DNA of 58,605 nucleotides, taken from contig DEJO01000036.1 of the NCBI GenBank assembly GCA_002353555.1, positions 9,243 through 67,847 on the forward strand, read 5' to 3'. The notes under the pieces are model-generated. The model ran no database searches. It was not told the DNA's origin and saw only the letters and a program-made list of their open reading frames with translations. The DNA is from Prevotella sp. UBA2746 (GTDB taxonomy: Bacteria; Bacteroidota; Bacteroidia; Bacteroidales; Bacteroidaceae). Made by a program: the position numbers and the translations under genes. Shown here piece after piece: positions 1-8,813 of this stretch (position 1 is its first letter; every line of letters begins with the position of its first letter).

Positions 1-2
1 GC

Positions 3-2480
3 GGCAAGGATGTGCGCGACTATGCTACCGTTGCAGTCTTCGCCCCTGACTTCTATGCACAGGACATCTGCATGCGGAATACGGGTGGTGCTACCGCAGG
101 TCCGGCGTTGGCACTCCACTTAGACGGTGACCGCGGTACCTTCTATCGTTGCAAGATAGCTGGTTACCAAGATACCCATCGCACCAAGAAGGAGACGCGC
201 AGCTACTATAAGGACTGTGTCATCGAGGGAGCCACGGACTACATCTATTCCGGCGGTACGGCATGGTTTGAAAACTGTACGCTGAACAGCGTCGGAAACG
301 GGTATATTACTGCACCCGAAGATCTTACTATCTACACCACCGCTGAGAACGGCACGCAGATATGGCTCGGCTTTATCTTCAACAACTGCACCGTGACCAA
401 GAATACGGGTGTCAGCAGCGTGTGTCTGGGACGTTGCTGGGGCGCTGAGAAGTGCGGAAGCATGTTCCTCAACTGCAACCTGAATAATATCATCAAGGCT
501 GCCGGGTGGGAGACGATGGGTGGCAACGACGGAACGAAATCGTACTATGCCGAGTATAAGAGTATGAACGGTACTGCTTTGGCTGACGTTTCAAATCGTA
601 TCAACTGGAGCCATCAGCTGACAGATGCCGACTACCAAAAGGTGAACACTTGGGCAAAGGTCGACGCAGCCTACAGAGCCATCAAGACAACTGCTCCGGC
701 ATACAATCCCGAAGCAGTCATTGCAGCCCATCAGACCATCGACGACTATGCCGACATTGAGCAGAATCCATCACAAATGCTGGCGTTCCCGACAGCGCGA
801 GGCTTCGGCAAGTTTGCTTCCGGCGGTCGTGGCGGCAAGGTGGTAGAGGTGACCCGACTGGATGACAACCCTTCTAATCCCCAGGAAGGCTCACTACGTT
901 GGGCGTTGACGGTCGCAGGCAAAGAAAATGCCACCATTGTCTTCAAAGTATGTGGCACTATTACGTTGGAGGAGAATGCTCAAAAGAAACGTGAATTGCG
1001 TGCATCGCTGAAGAACGTCACCATTGCCGGACAGACTGCACCTGGTGAGGGTATCCTTATTCGTGGCGGAAAGTTGAACTTTGGCGGTTCTAAAAACGTA
1101 ATCATTCGAAATATACGTTCCCGTCTGGGGAATAAAGGACTAGAGAAAAATGAAGGCGAAACTGATACTCAATGGCGTGAGCGTAATTTCATAGACGGAG
1201 GCTCAATAGGTATTGAGAATTCAAGAAATATCATTGTAGATCACTGCTGTTTCGGATGGAGTGCGGAAGAGAATATGACTATGTATGACAATCAGTTCAC
1301 AACAGTTCAGTGGTGTATTCTGCATGAGGGCTTGTATGATGCAGGTCACCCCAAGAAGACAAAGCGCAGCTATGCTTGCCAATGGGGTGGTTCACCTGCA
1401 ACATTCCATCACAACTTACTTGCCAACAACCACAACAGAAGTCCGCGTATCAATGGCGCCAGTAATTCTGCTTACAACGATGTTAACTTGACAGCTGGAG
1501 ACCGTAACGTTTTCTTGGAGTATATGAACAATGTCAACTTCAACTGGGCAAAACAGAACTCCTGCTATGGTGGTGAGAACGAAGCTAAACCTTACAGTTC
1601 GCATGAATGTAACTTTGTGGGTAACTACTACAAGCCAGGACCTGCTCGTTCGGGAAGCAGTTCGTCGTATTATATACAGATTGACGACCATCGGAGTGAT
1701 AAAGGGGATTATGTTTGCGACATACCGTCCGTATGGTATTTTGCCGATAACTATATGGAAGGAACTGCCAATGCTTCTGCCAACACGGATAACTGGAATG
1801 CGGTAAAGAACAATACTCACTATGCTTTGACAGACATGAAAGCTACCTCGTTAGTTTATCCGTCACCGGAATACGTTCGCCCGCTTGCTTCACAATTTGA
1901 TAATTACGATGACTACCGTACACCTACCGAATCAGCCGTCAGTGCTTATGCAAACGTAATAGCCAAGGTTGGTACCATCAATCGAGACGTAGTAGAAAAG
2001 CGAGTGATTGAAGATGTAGTATCGGGTACTCCGAAGTATCAAAATTCAGGTACTTTCAAAAAAGGCATAATAGACACTCCATTTGATGTCGAAGGATATA
2101 CAGATTATGCCCCTGCCACAGCCTATACTGACAACGACCACGACGGTATGGACGATGCATGGGAGTTGCAGAACGGATTCGACCCCTCCAACCCTGAAGA
2201 CCGCAACGTGGTTGCCTCGAAGCAAGGCTATACTGCGCTGGAGGTGTTCCTGAACAGCTTGATGGGAGAGATTATTCCCATAGAGACAACGGGCATCAAG
2301 ACCGTTGCTGCCGACAAGTCACTGAAGAACGTCTCCCTCTATTCCGTCAACGGCATGCAGGTGAGCAGGGTGAAGGGTGACGGTGACTTGCGTCTGAAGT
2401 CTCTGCCTTCAGGCATCTACATTGAGCGCAAACAGTATGCCGACGGCACCACGCAGACGCGAAAGGTTGCCTTCAAGTAA
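3..2480 (+). CDS. Secreted pectin methylesterase (CE8)-pectate lyase (PL1) fusion, 5' end outside window
   Basis: The reading frame is already open at the first bases (codon phase 3), so the N-terminus and signal peptide lie upstream. Visible order: the second half of a CE8 pectinesterase (GYQDT, TDYIYSG in place of DFIFG, and LGRCWG; about residues 1-225 of the visible part), a linker, a PL1 pectate lyase beta-helix (from GFGKFASGG, about 265-700, with NIIVDHCCFGWS and the basic NRSPRI segment), an acidic DNDHDGMDDAWE calcium-loop-like motif, and a C-terminal beta domain (SLYSVNGMQV ... SGIYI) like the tails of type IX-secreted or surface proteins. Together they would demethylate and cleave homogalacturonan outside the cell. 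The usual QAVAL motif reads PALAL, so esterase activity is less certain than lyase activity. Confidence 0.9.
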   Translation, partial: GKDVRDYATVAVFAPDFYAQDICMRNTGGATAGPALALHLDGDRGTFYRCKIAGYQDTHRTKKETRSYYKDCVIEGATDYIYSGGTAWFENCTLNSVGNGYITAPEDLTIYTTAENGTQIWLGFIFNNCTVTKNTGVSSVCLGRCWGAEKCGSMFLNCNLNNIIKAAGWETMGGNDGTKSYYAEYKSMNGTALADVSNRINWSHQLTDADYQKVNTWAKVDAAYRAIKTTAPAYNPEAVIAAHQTIDDYADIEQNPSQMLAFPTARGFGKFASGGRGGKVVEVTRLDDNPSNPQEGSLRWALTVAGKENATIVFKVCGTITLEENAQKKRELRASLKNVTIAGQTAPGEGILIRGGKLNFGGSKNVIIRNIRSRLGNKGLEKNEGETDTQWRERNFIDGGSIGIENSRNIIVDHCCFGWSAEENMTMYDNQFTTVQWCILHEGLYDAGHPKKTKRSYACQWGGSPATFHHNLLANNHNRSPRINGASNSAYNDVNLTAGDRNVFLEYMNNVNFNWAKQNSCYGGENEAKPYSSHECNFVGNYYKPGPARSGSSSSYYIQIDDHRSDKGDYVCDIPSVWYFADNYMEGTANASANTDNWNAVKNNTHYALTDMKATSLVYPSPEYVRPLASQFDNYDDYRTPTESAVSAYANVIAKVGTINRDVVEKRVIEDVVSGTPKYQNSGTFKKGIIDTPFDVEGYTDYAPATAYTDNDHDGMDDAWELQNGFDPSNPEDRNVVASKQGYTALEVFLNSLMGEIIPIETTGIKTVAADKSLKNVSLYSVNGMQVSRVKGDGDLRLKSLPSGIYIERKQYADGTTQTRKVAFK

Positions 2481-2531
2481 TTGCTATTCAGGTTTCTGAA
2501 GTCAAGAGATAAATTGAGGGTGTGTCATTTG

Positions 2532-2579
2532 TGAAGTGAACCCCGAAAGTTTTTTGTCTAACTTTCGGGGTTCACTTCA
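2532..2579. terminator. 20-bp perfect hairpin after the pectinase gene
   Basis: Bases 2532-2551 pair with 2560-2579 over 20 bp around an 8-base loop. There is no long T tract on the plus strand. It lies between the convergent 3' ends of the pectinase gene (2480) and glnN (2848), where a bidirectional terminator is expected. Confidence 0.7.
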
Positions 2580-2580
2580 G

Positions 2581-2847
2581 GTATGCTTCCGCTTTTATAT
2601 TTATAACTCATTGATTACCAATAAGATATAAAACGTGTGCAGAATGTAGTATTATTATTTTATTCTCCCTGTAGGGGAACCCTCATCGGTGCTGTTTGCG
2701 CTTGATACAAGGCTATATATACATCACCCACTTGCACTGGTATCAGTCTTTCTTATCCCGAACTGGGGTAAATGATGGAAGCCCGATGCTGTCACAGCGT
2801 CAGGCCTCCTGTAAACTTCAAACAACCAAGTATAGGTATGGCTTGAA
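2581..2847. other. Gene-free spacer between pectinase and glnN
   Basis: No convincing gene. It contains a stretch (about 2726-2771) resembling the right end and flank of the IS30-family element at 43.6-44.8 kb: CACTTGCAC, then after a short gap CTTATCCCGAACTGGGGTA. The rest is A+T rich without recognisable structure. Confidence 0.5.
2726..2771 (+). repeat. Solo relic of an IS30-type right end
   Basis: The order CCACTTGCAC, TGG, a short gap, CTTATCCC.AAC.GG.GTA matches the segment 44722-44767 at and beyond the right end of the intact IS30-family element, with small indels. No transposase is nearby. A scar or a solo end is an inference. Confidence 0.4.
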
Positions 2848-5067
2848 TTATCGGATAAAGAGCAGCTCGCGATACTTCGGTAGCGGCCAGAGCGAGTCGT
2901 CGACGATGAGTTCCAGCTTGTCTATCTGGTAGCGGATCTCTTCGAGCTTAGGCTCTATCGTGTCATGGTAGGCGATAGCTTTCTGGTGTTCGTCTTCTAT
3001 CTTGTTGGCAAGTTTGCGCGCGTTCACCAGTTCTTCCACCTGCTTCTCTATGCTGTTCGTGCGCTCGGCAATCTCTTCGATGAGTTTGATGTTGCGTTCC
3101 GACAGACGTTCAGCCTTGTCTTTCGGGAAGACATCAGCCATGTTCTCGACGTTCTTCAGCAGCTGCGACTGGTAGTGGGTGGCGACGGGAATGATGTGGT
3201 TCATCGAGAGGTCGCCCAGCACACGGGCCTCTATCTGTATCTTCTTGGTGTAGGTCTCCCACTTCACCTCGTTGCGTGCCTCCAGTTCCTTTTGGGTCAT
3301 GACGCCCAGCTGCTCGAACATGGTCACGCTCTCCGCATCAAGGTAGCGCTCAAAGATTTTCGGACACGACTTCTCAACGTCCAGTCCACGCTCCTGAGCC
3401 TCTGCCACCCATTCGTCGCTGTAGCCGTTGCCGTCGAACCGGATGGGCTTGCATGTCTTGATGTCTTCGCGCAGAATGTCGATGATGGCATGGAAGGTGG
3501 CATGATGTCCGGTTCCGGCCAGCTGCTTTTCCAGTTCTGGTATGCGTTCGTCAACGCGTTTCTTGAAGTTGTTGAGAGCTTCTGCAACGGCACTGTTCAA
3601 TACGATCATCGCACTGGCACAGTTGGCTTCAGACCCTACGGCACGGAATTCAAACCTGTTGCCGGTGAAGGCAAAGGGGCTGGTGCGGTTGCGGTCGGTG
3701 TTGTCGATGAAGAGTTCGGGTATCTCCGGGATATCCATCTTCATCCCTTGTTTGCCAGCCATTGCCAGGATGTCGTCCTTGTCGGCTTTCTCAATGTGGT
3801 CGAGCAGTTCGCTGACTTGTTTGCCGAGGAAGGAAGAGATGATGGCTGGCGGTGCTTCGTTCGCTCCCAGTCGGTGAGCATTGGTTGCCGACATGATGCT
3901 TGCCTTCAGCAGTCCGTTGTGCTTGTATACCCCCATCAGCGTCTCTACGATGAAGGTGGCGAAGCGCAAGTTTTGTTCGGGAGTCTTTCCGGGAGCATGC
4001 AGCAAGATGCCGTTGTCTGTAGAGAGGCTCCAGTTGTTGTGCTTGCCTGAGCCGTTGATGCCAGCAAACGGTTTCTCGTGCAGCAGTACTCGGAATCCAT
4101 GCTTGCGTGCCACCCGTTTCATGACAGACATGAGCAACATGTTGTGATCCACGGCGAGGTTGGTCTCTTCGAATATCGGTGCCAGCTCAAACTGGTTGGG
4201 TGCCACCTCGTTGTGGCGTGTCTTGCAGGGGATGCCCAGTTCGAGTGCTTCGATCTCCAGTTCTCGCATGAAGGCGGCGACACGTTCAGGAATGGCACCG
4301 AAGTAGTGGTCATCCATCTGTTGGTTCTTGGCAGAGTCGTGTCCCATGAGGGTGCGTCCGGTGAGCAGCAAGTCCGGTCGTGCAGAGTATAGTCCCTCGT
4401 CGACAAGGAAGTATTCCTGTTCCCAGCCCAGGTTGGAGGTCACCTTCTTTACTGTCGGGTCGAAGTAATGGCATACATCTGTAGCTGCCACGTTGACGGC
4501 ATGGAGCGCCCGCAAGAGCGGTGCCTTGTAGTCGAGGGCTTCCCCGGTGTAGGAGATGAAGACGGTGGGGATGCAGAGCGTGTCGTCTATGATGAAGACG
4601 GGTGAGGTCGGGTCCCATGCGGAGTAGCCACGTGCCTCGAAGGTAGAGCGTATGCCTCCGCTGGGGAAAGAGCTGGCATCAGGTTCCTGCTGTACCAGCA
4701 GCTTGCCGGTGAATTCCTCTACCATGCCACCCTTGCCGTCGTGCTCTATGAACGAGTCGTGCTTCTCGGCAGTTCCCTCCGTGAGGGGCTGGAACCAGTG
4801 TGTGTAATGTGTCACCCCGTTTTCTGTTGCCCACTGTTTCATTCCTTCAGCCACGGCATCAGCAATCTCTCGGTCGAGTCGTGCTCCGTTTTCCATCACG
4901 TCAACCATCTTTTCATACACGTCCTTGGGCAGGTACTTGTACATTTTCTCACGGTTGAAGACCTTCTTTCCGAAATACTTCGCAGGTCGTTCTTCTGGTG
5001 TCTTTACGTCGAGCGGCTTTTTCTTAAAAGCCTCGCCGACCACTTGAAATCTTAATGTTTCCATCAT
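2848..5067 (-). CDS. glnN: Type III glutamine synthetase
   Basis: ATP-dependent amidation of glutamate with ammonium in the cytoplasm, the first step of ammonia assimilation. The length (about 739 aa) and the opening METLRFQVVGEAF fit GSIII, the large form typical of Bacteroidetes. Also visible are HDSFIEHDGKGG, a glutamate-rich metal-site region (NLGWEQEYFLVDEG), NQFELAPIFE and a basic C-terminal coiled region. The start is placed at the first of two adjacent ATG codons (5067/5064) after an A-rich leader; an upstream in-frame ATG at 5097 is less likely. It is the last gene of the unit gltB-gltD-dapF-dapL-glnN, so it probably shares nitrogen control with gltBD. Confidence 0.95.
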   Translation of the reverse strand: MMETLRFQVVGEAFKKKPLDVKTPEERPAKYFGKKVFNREKMYKYLPKDVYEKMVDVMENGARLDREIADAVAEGMKQWATENGVTHYTHWFQPLTEGTAEKHDSFIEHDGKGGMVEEFTGKLLVQQEPDASSFPSGGIRSTFEARGYSAWDPTSPVFIIDDTLCIPTVFISYTGEALDYKAPLLRALHAVNVAATDVCHYFDPTVKKVTSNLGWEQEYFLVDEGLYSARPDLLLTGRTLMGHDSAKNQQMDDHYFGAIPERVAAFMRELEIEALELGIPCKTRHNEVAPNQFELAPIFEETNLAVDHNMLLMSVMKRVARKHGFRVLLHEKPFAGINGSGKHNNWSLSTDNGILLHAPGKTPEQNLRFATFIVETLMGVYKHNGLLKASIMSATNAHRLGANEAPPAIISSFLGKQVSELLDHIEKADKDDILAMAGKQGMKMDIPEIPELFIDNTDRNRTSPFAFTGNRFEFRAVGSEANCASAMIVLNSAVAEALNNFKKRVDERIPELEKQLAGTGHHATFHAIIDILREDIKTCKPIRFDGNGYSDEWVAEAQERGLDVEKSCPKIFERYLDAESVTMFEQLGVMTQKELEARNEVKWETYTKKIQIEARVLGDLSMNHIIPVATHYQSQLLKNVENMADVFPKDKAERLSERNIKLIEEIAERTNSIEKQVEELVNARKLANKIEDEHQKAIAYHDTIEPKLEEIRYQIDKLELIVDDSLWPLPKYRELLFIR

Positions 5068-5110
5068 TTTTGCGTTTTTGTGTTTGTGATTAAACAATTG
5101 ACAATTCCCT

Positions 5111-6352
5111 TCATCCTTGTCTACTCATCCAATTCTCTATTCTCCTAAGCGCCTCTTCTGTCTGTTCATGGCTGCCGAAGGCCGTGAAGCGGACATAGCC
5201 CTCGCCCGACGGACCGAAGCCCACACCAGGTGTGCAGACCACATGGGCACCATAGAGCAGTTCTTCGAAGAACTGCCAGCTGGATGTGCCTGACGGCGTG
5301 CGCATCCAGATATAGGGAGCATTTTCTCCACCATAGCATTCAAATCCGAGACTTCTCAAGACGGTGAGCATGTGGCGGGCGTTCTGCATGTAGTAGTCGA
5401 TGGTCTGTTGCACCTGCTCCTTGCCTTCCGGGGTGTAGATGGCCTCTGCAGCCCGCTGTGAGATATAGCTGGCTCCGTTAAACTTCGTAGACTGGCGGCG
5501 GAGCCATAACTGGTGAAGCGGAATACGCTCACCCTCGAAGGTGGCTACCGTCACCTCCTTGGGTACGACCGTGTATCCACAGCGCACTCCTGTGAAGCCG
5601 GCTGTCTTGGAATATGACCTGAACTCGACGGCACATTTGCGTGCACCACGTATCTCATAGATAGAGTGGGGGATGTCTGGATCCTGGATATAGGCTTGGT
5701 AGGCTGCATCATAGAAGATGAGCGCATCGTTCTTCAGTGCAAAGTTCACCCACTTGCGTAGCTCCTGCCTGGAGATGACCGTTCCCGTGGGGTTGTTGGG
5801 ATAACAGAGATAGATGACGTCCATGTGCTTGTCTTCGGGTATTTTTGGAATAAACCCGTTCTCTGCCGTGCAGGGCATGTATGTCACGTTGGTCCATTTG
5901 CCGTCTTCGAAGGTGCCGCAGCGTCCTATCATCACGTTGGAGTCGATATAGACAGGATAGATAGGGTCTGTCACTCCGATGAAGTTGTCCCAGTGCAGCA
6001 CCTCCTGCATGTTGCCCGTGTCGCTCTTGGCACCGTCGTTGATGAAGATTTCGTCAGGTGAGAGATGTATGCCACGGGGTTGGAAGTCGTTCCTGACGAT
6101 GGCTTCACGCAGGAATCTGTAGCCCCGCTCAGGACCGTAGCCGTGGAAATTTTCGGCGGTAGCCATTTCGTCAACGGCACGGTGCATGGCGTTGATGACG
6201 GCAGGGCACAGCGGTTGGGTCACGTCGCCTATGCCGAGCGATATCACGTTAGCCTTGGGGTGTGTCACCTTGAAGACATTCACCTTCTTGGCAATGTCTG
6301 CAAACAAGTAGTTGTTCTGTAGATTGAGGTAATGTATGTTTACTAATGCCAT
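5111..6352 (-). CDS. dapL: LL-diaminopimelate aminotransferase
   Basis: PLP enzyme of about 413 aa that converts tetrahydrodipicolinate directly to LL-diaminopimelate using glutamate as amino donor, for lysine and peptidoglycan. Seen: N-terminal YLFADIAKKV and SLGIGDVTQPL, FINDGAKSDTGN, CYPNNPTGT, and the Schiff-base lysine in SYSKTAGFTGVR. It lies 68 bp downstream of dapF and about 44 bp before glnN on the same strand. Coupling to gltBD makes sense because the reaction draws on glutamate. Confidence 0.95.
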   Translation of the reverse strand: MALVNIHYLNLQNNYLFADIAKKVNVFKVTHPKANVISLGIGDVTQPLCPAVINAMHRAVDEMATAENFHGYGPERGYRFLREAIVRNDFQPRGIHLSPDEIFINDGAKSDTGNMQEVLHWDNFIGVTDPIYPVYIDSNVMIGRCGTFEDGKWTNVTYMPCTAENGFIPKIPEDKHMDVIYLCYPNNPTGTVISRQELRKWVNFALKNDALIFYDAAYQAYIQDPDIPHSIYEIRGARKCAVEFRSYSKTAGFTGVRCGYTVVPKEVTVATFEGERIPLHQLWLRRQSTKFNGASYISQRAAEAIYTPEGKEQVQQTIDYYMQNARHMLTVLRSLGFECYGGENAPYIWMRTPSGTSSWQFFEELLYGAHVVCTPGVGFGPSGEGYVRFTAFGSHEQTEEALRRIENWMSRQG

Positions 6353-6420
6353 AATTCACAATTAAACAATTCACAATTAAACAATTCACAATTGACAATT
6401 GACAATTCACAATTGACAAT
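6353..6420. repeat. ACAATT simple-repeat spacer between dapF and dapL
   Basis: The whole gap consists of tandem variants of AATTCACAATTAAAC and CAATTGACAATT. Similar tracts occur at 54850-54906. It contains no ORF. Confidence 0.8.
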
Positions 6421-7257
6421 TCACACCCCCTTTAGGGGGCTGGGGGGGCTTTCAGTCCATTCCACTTCGCCGTCGAAGACAAACTCAGCAGGACCGGTCA
6501 TGTAGACATGGTTGTCGGCTTCGCTCCATGCTATGTGCAGCGTGCCGCCATCCATGACGATGTCGCTCTTGCGCGTGGCAAGCCCCATGGTGCAGGCAGC
6601 GACGGCAGTGGCACAGGCTCCTGTCCCGCAGGCTTGAGTGATGCCGCTACCCCGTTCCCACACCCGTGTGCGGATGGAGCCGTCTTCCCTGATGCTGGCA
6701 AACTCGATGTTGCAGCGTTGCGGGAAGGCAGGGTGGTGTTCCAGGATGGGCCCCAACGTCTCTACCTGGTCGGTGTCGTCGGTGAAGACGACGTAGTGAG
6801 GGTTGCCCATTGATACGAAGATTCCCTTGTCCATTACCCTATTGCTCACAAACAGAGATTTATCTTCAAGTGCAGGCTCACCCATGTCAACCGTTACAGA
6901 CTCCACTTTACCGTCAGTCACTTGTAACAGTAGGTGCTTGATGCCAGATAGTGTTTTCAGACGAATGGCAGTCTTGTCGGTAATGCCTTTCTCGAAGAGA
7001 TACTTGCCGATGCAACGTGAAGCATTGCCGCACATCATGGCTTCGCTGCCGTCGGCATTGAATATGCGCATGGAGTAGTCGGCGTCGGGCGTGTCCGCCT
7101 TGCCTATCAATACGAGTCCGTCGCTTCCGATGCCCTTGTGTCGGTCGCTCCATGCCCTTGCCGCCTGTTCAGGGTTGTCGATAGGGTATTGCGTCGTGTC
7201 GACGTAGATGTAGTCGTTGCCGCAGCCGTGCATCTTGGTGAAGTGTATCTTGCCCAT
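6421..7257 (-). CDS. dapF: Diaminopimelate epimerase
   Basis: Cofactor-independent epimerase (278 aa) turning LL- into meso-diaminopimelate. Both catalytic cysteines are visible, in MMCGNASRC and ACGTGACATA, together with HGCGNDYIYVD at the N-terminus and the GIGSDGLV and GNPHYVVF signatures. The last residues (ESPPSPLKGV) are encoded by a repeat-like 3' end (CCCCCTTTAGGGGG region), probably a neutral extension. It sits between gltD and dapL, two consecutive steps of the diaminopimelate route inside the ammonia-assimilation unit. Confidence 0.95.
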   Translation of the reverse strand: MGKIHFTKMHGCGNDYIYVDTTQYPIDNPEQAARAWSDRHKGIGSDGLVLIGKADTPDADYSMRIFNADGSEAMMCGNASRCIGKYLFEKGITDKTAIRLKTLSGIKHLLLQVTDGKVESVTVDMGEPALEDKSLFVSNRVMDKGIFVSMGNPHYVVFTDDTDQVETLGPILEHHPAFPQRCNIEFASIREDGSIRTRVWERGSGITQACGTGACATAVAACTMGLATRKSDIVMDGGTLHIAWSEADNHVYMTGPAEFVFDGEVEWTESPPSPLKGV

Positions 7258-7305
7258 CTTGTTTGGTCGTTTGGAGGATTGGTTGTCTTGTTTGTTTGAT
7301 GTTCC
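7258..7305 (-). repeat. CAAAC/CCAAT simple-repeat leader before dapF
   Basis: Read on the minus strand this is a run of CAAACAAAC, CCAATCC and CCAAACGACC units ending just before the dapF ATG. Nearly the same composition precedes pyrG at 22915-22956. Confidence 0.65.
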
Positions 7306-8754
7306 CTATATCGTAATATCGTGATTGTCATCCAAATTATTATGCCGTCCGCAAAGATAGTGCTCTACCTTCCGGGCTGCCTCCATGCCGCTTGCCATGG
7401 CACGGACCACGAGTGAGGCTCCGTTGGCAGCATCGCCACATACGAATACGTTCTCAGGATATGACGGATGGTCGGGCTTGAGGAATCCCATGGCGAGGAG
7501 CACGAGGTCGGCCTTGATGATTTCGGGCTTCCCCTTGGCGACCATCAGCGGCCGTCCTCCTTCCGGGTTAGGCTTCCATTCTATCTCCTGCACCTTTACT
7601 CCAGTGACCTTACCCTCTTTGCCTAAGAACTCCAGGGTGTTGATGTTCCACCGTCGGGTGCATCCTTCTTCGTGGCTTGAGGTGGTCTTGAGCGTTCGCG
7701 GGAAGTTAGGCCATGGGTTTTGCGGGTCGCTGTGACCTTCAACGGGTCGTGGCATGATTTCAATCTGGGTGACGCTGCGGCAGCCCTGCCTGTGGGCAGT
7801 CCCTATGCAGTCGCTGCCCGTGTCGCCGCCGCCGATGACGAGCACGTCCTTTCCCTTGGCGGTGATGCGCTCTTCGGGGCTGAACTCCATGCCAGCCAAT
7901 ACGCGGTTTTGCTGTGCGAGAAGTTCGAGCGCGAAGTGGACACCCTTCAGGTGACGACCGGGAATGTCGAGGTCGCGTGCCGTAGGCGTGCCGGTGGCAA
8001 TGACGACGGCATTAAATGAAGAATGAAGAATGAAGGATGAAGAATCGGCTGGCGCCGTTTTTTCTGTAGCAGGAATACCGATAGGGGATTCTTCATCCTT
8101 CATTCTTAATTCTTCATTATAGCGGAACTCAATCCCCTCGGCTTCCATCATGCGTATGCGTCGGTCGATGACCGCCTTGTTCAGTTTGAAATTCGGGATG
8201 CCATATCGCAGCAGCCCCCCTGCCGCCTCGTCTTTCTCGAAGACGGTGACCGAGAATCCCCGCTTGTTCAGCCTGTCGGCAGCAGCCAGCCCAGCGGGAC
8301 CCGCACCTACGACCGCCACCTTCATCCCGTTTCTTTCGGGCGTCTGCGGCTGGATGTATCCCTCACGGAAGGCAGCCTCGATGATGGCACACTCGTCTTC
8401 GCGGTTGGTGGTGGGCTCGTGTTCAACGAGGTTCAGCACGCAAGCCTTCTCGCAGAGAGCCGGACAGACGCGCCCCGTAAATTCGGGAAAGGGATTGGTG
8501 GCGGTCAGCAGTTGGTAGGCCAGCAGCCATTCGCCTTTATACAAGGCATCGTTCCACTCCGGCGGCTTGTTGCCCAACGGACAAGCCCAGTGACAGAACG
8601 GGACACCGCAGTCCATGCAGCGTGAGGCCTGTTCGCGCCGCAGGTGCGCATTGAGTGTCTGTTCCACCTCTCCGAAGTCGTGAATCCTGTCGTGAACAGG
8701 TCGGTAGCCTGCTTCTTGACGGTGTATGCTTAAAAATGCTTTAGGATTTCCCAT
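7306..8754 (-). CDS. gltD: Glutamate synthase small (beta) subunit
   Basis: FAD- and NAD(P)H-binding subunit (482 aa) that feeds electrons to GltB for 2-oxoglutarate + glutamine to 2 glutamate. Seen: N-terminal cysteine clusters CMDCGVPFCHWACP and CPALCEKACVLN for 4Fe-4S, the FAD site VAVVGAGPAGLAAADRL, and the NADPH site VLVIGGGDTGSDC. Odd: residues about 213-246 are an in-frame insertion encoded by a 104-bp palindromic repeat (8015-8118) in a loop just before AVVIATG. It lies 59 bp after gltB, separated by an ATTTATC-type repeat. Confidence 0.95.
   Translation of the reverse strand: MGNPKAFLSIHRQEAGYRPVHDRIHDFGEVEQTLNAHLRREQASRCMDCGVPFCHWACPLGNKPPEWNDALYKGEWLLAYQLLTATNPFPEFTGRVCPALCEKACVLNLVEHEPTTNREDECAIIEAAFREGYIQPQTPERNGMKVAVVGAGPAGLAAADRLNKRGFSVTVFEKDEAAGGLLRYGIPNFKLNKAVIDRRIRMMEAEGIEFRYNEELRMKDEESPIGIPATEKTAPADSSSFILHSSFNAVVIATGTPTARDLDIPGRHLKGVHFALELLAQQNRVLAGMEFSPEERITAKGKDVLVIGGGDTGSDCIGTAHRQGCRSVTQIEIMPRPVEGHSDPQNPWPNFPRTLKTTSSHEEGCTRRWNINTLEFLGKEGKVTGVKVQEIEWKPNPEGGRPLMVAKGKPEIIKADLVLLAMGFLKPDHPSYPENVFVCGDAANGASLVVRAMASGMEAARKVEHYLCGRHNNLDDNHDITI
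8015..8118 (-). repeat. Palindromic repeat inserted in frame in gltD
   Basis: The 32-bp arms 8015-8046 and 8087-8118 are inverted copies with one mismatch, around a 40-bp centre. The arms are built from GAATGAA and GGATGAAGAAT units. The frame stays open through the whole element, which encodes MKDEES ... DSSSFILHSSF. A related degenerate element lies in asnB at about 27028-27101. Confidence 0.85.
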
Positions 8755-8813
8755 TACGCTTTGCTAAAATTTTCATTTTTCATTTATCATTTATCATTTA
8801 GGGCGAAGCCCGC
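8755..8813. repeat. ATTTATC tandem repeat and small hairpin between gltB and gltD
   Basis: Contains several tandem TCATTTATCATT units and a GGGCGAAGCCC mini-hairpin next to the gltB stop. No ORF. Confidence 0.6.

Noticed and set aside
2650..2830. Possible cobalamin-type riboswitch
   Set aside because: Some GGAAGCC and CTGTCACAG-like words are present, but the conserved core and the B12 box are absent on both strands, and no fitting gene follows.
6353..6420. CRISPR-like array
   Set aside because: Repeats are short, direct and continuous with no unique spacers. No CRISPR array or cas gene was seen anywhere in the window.
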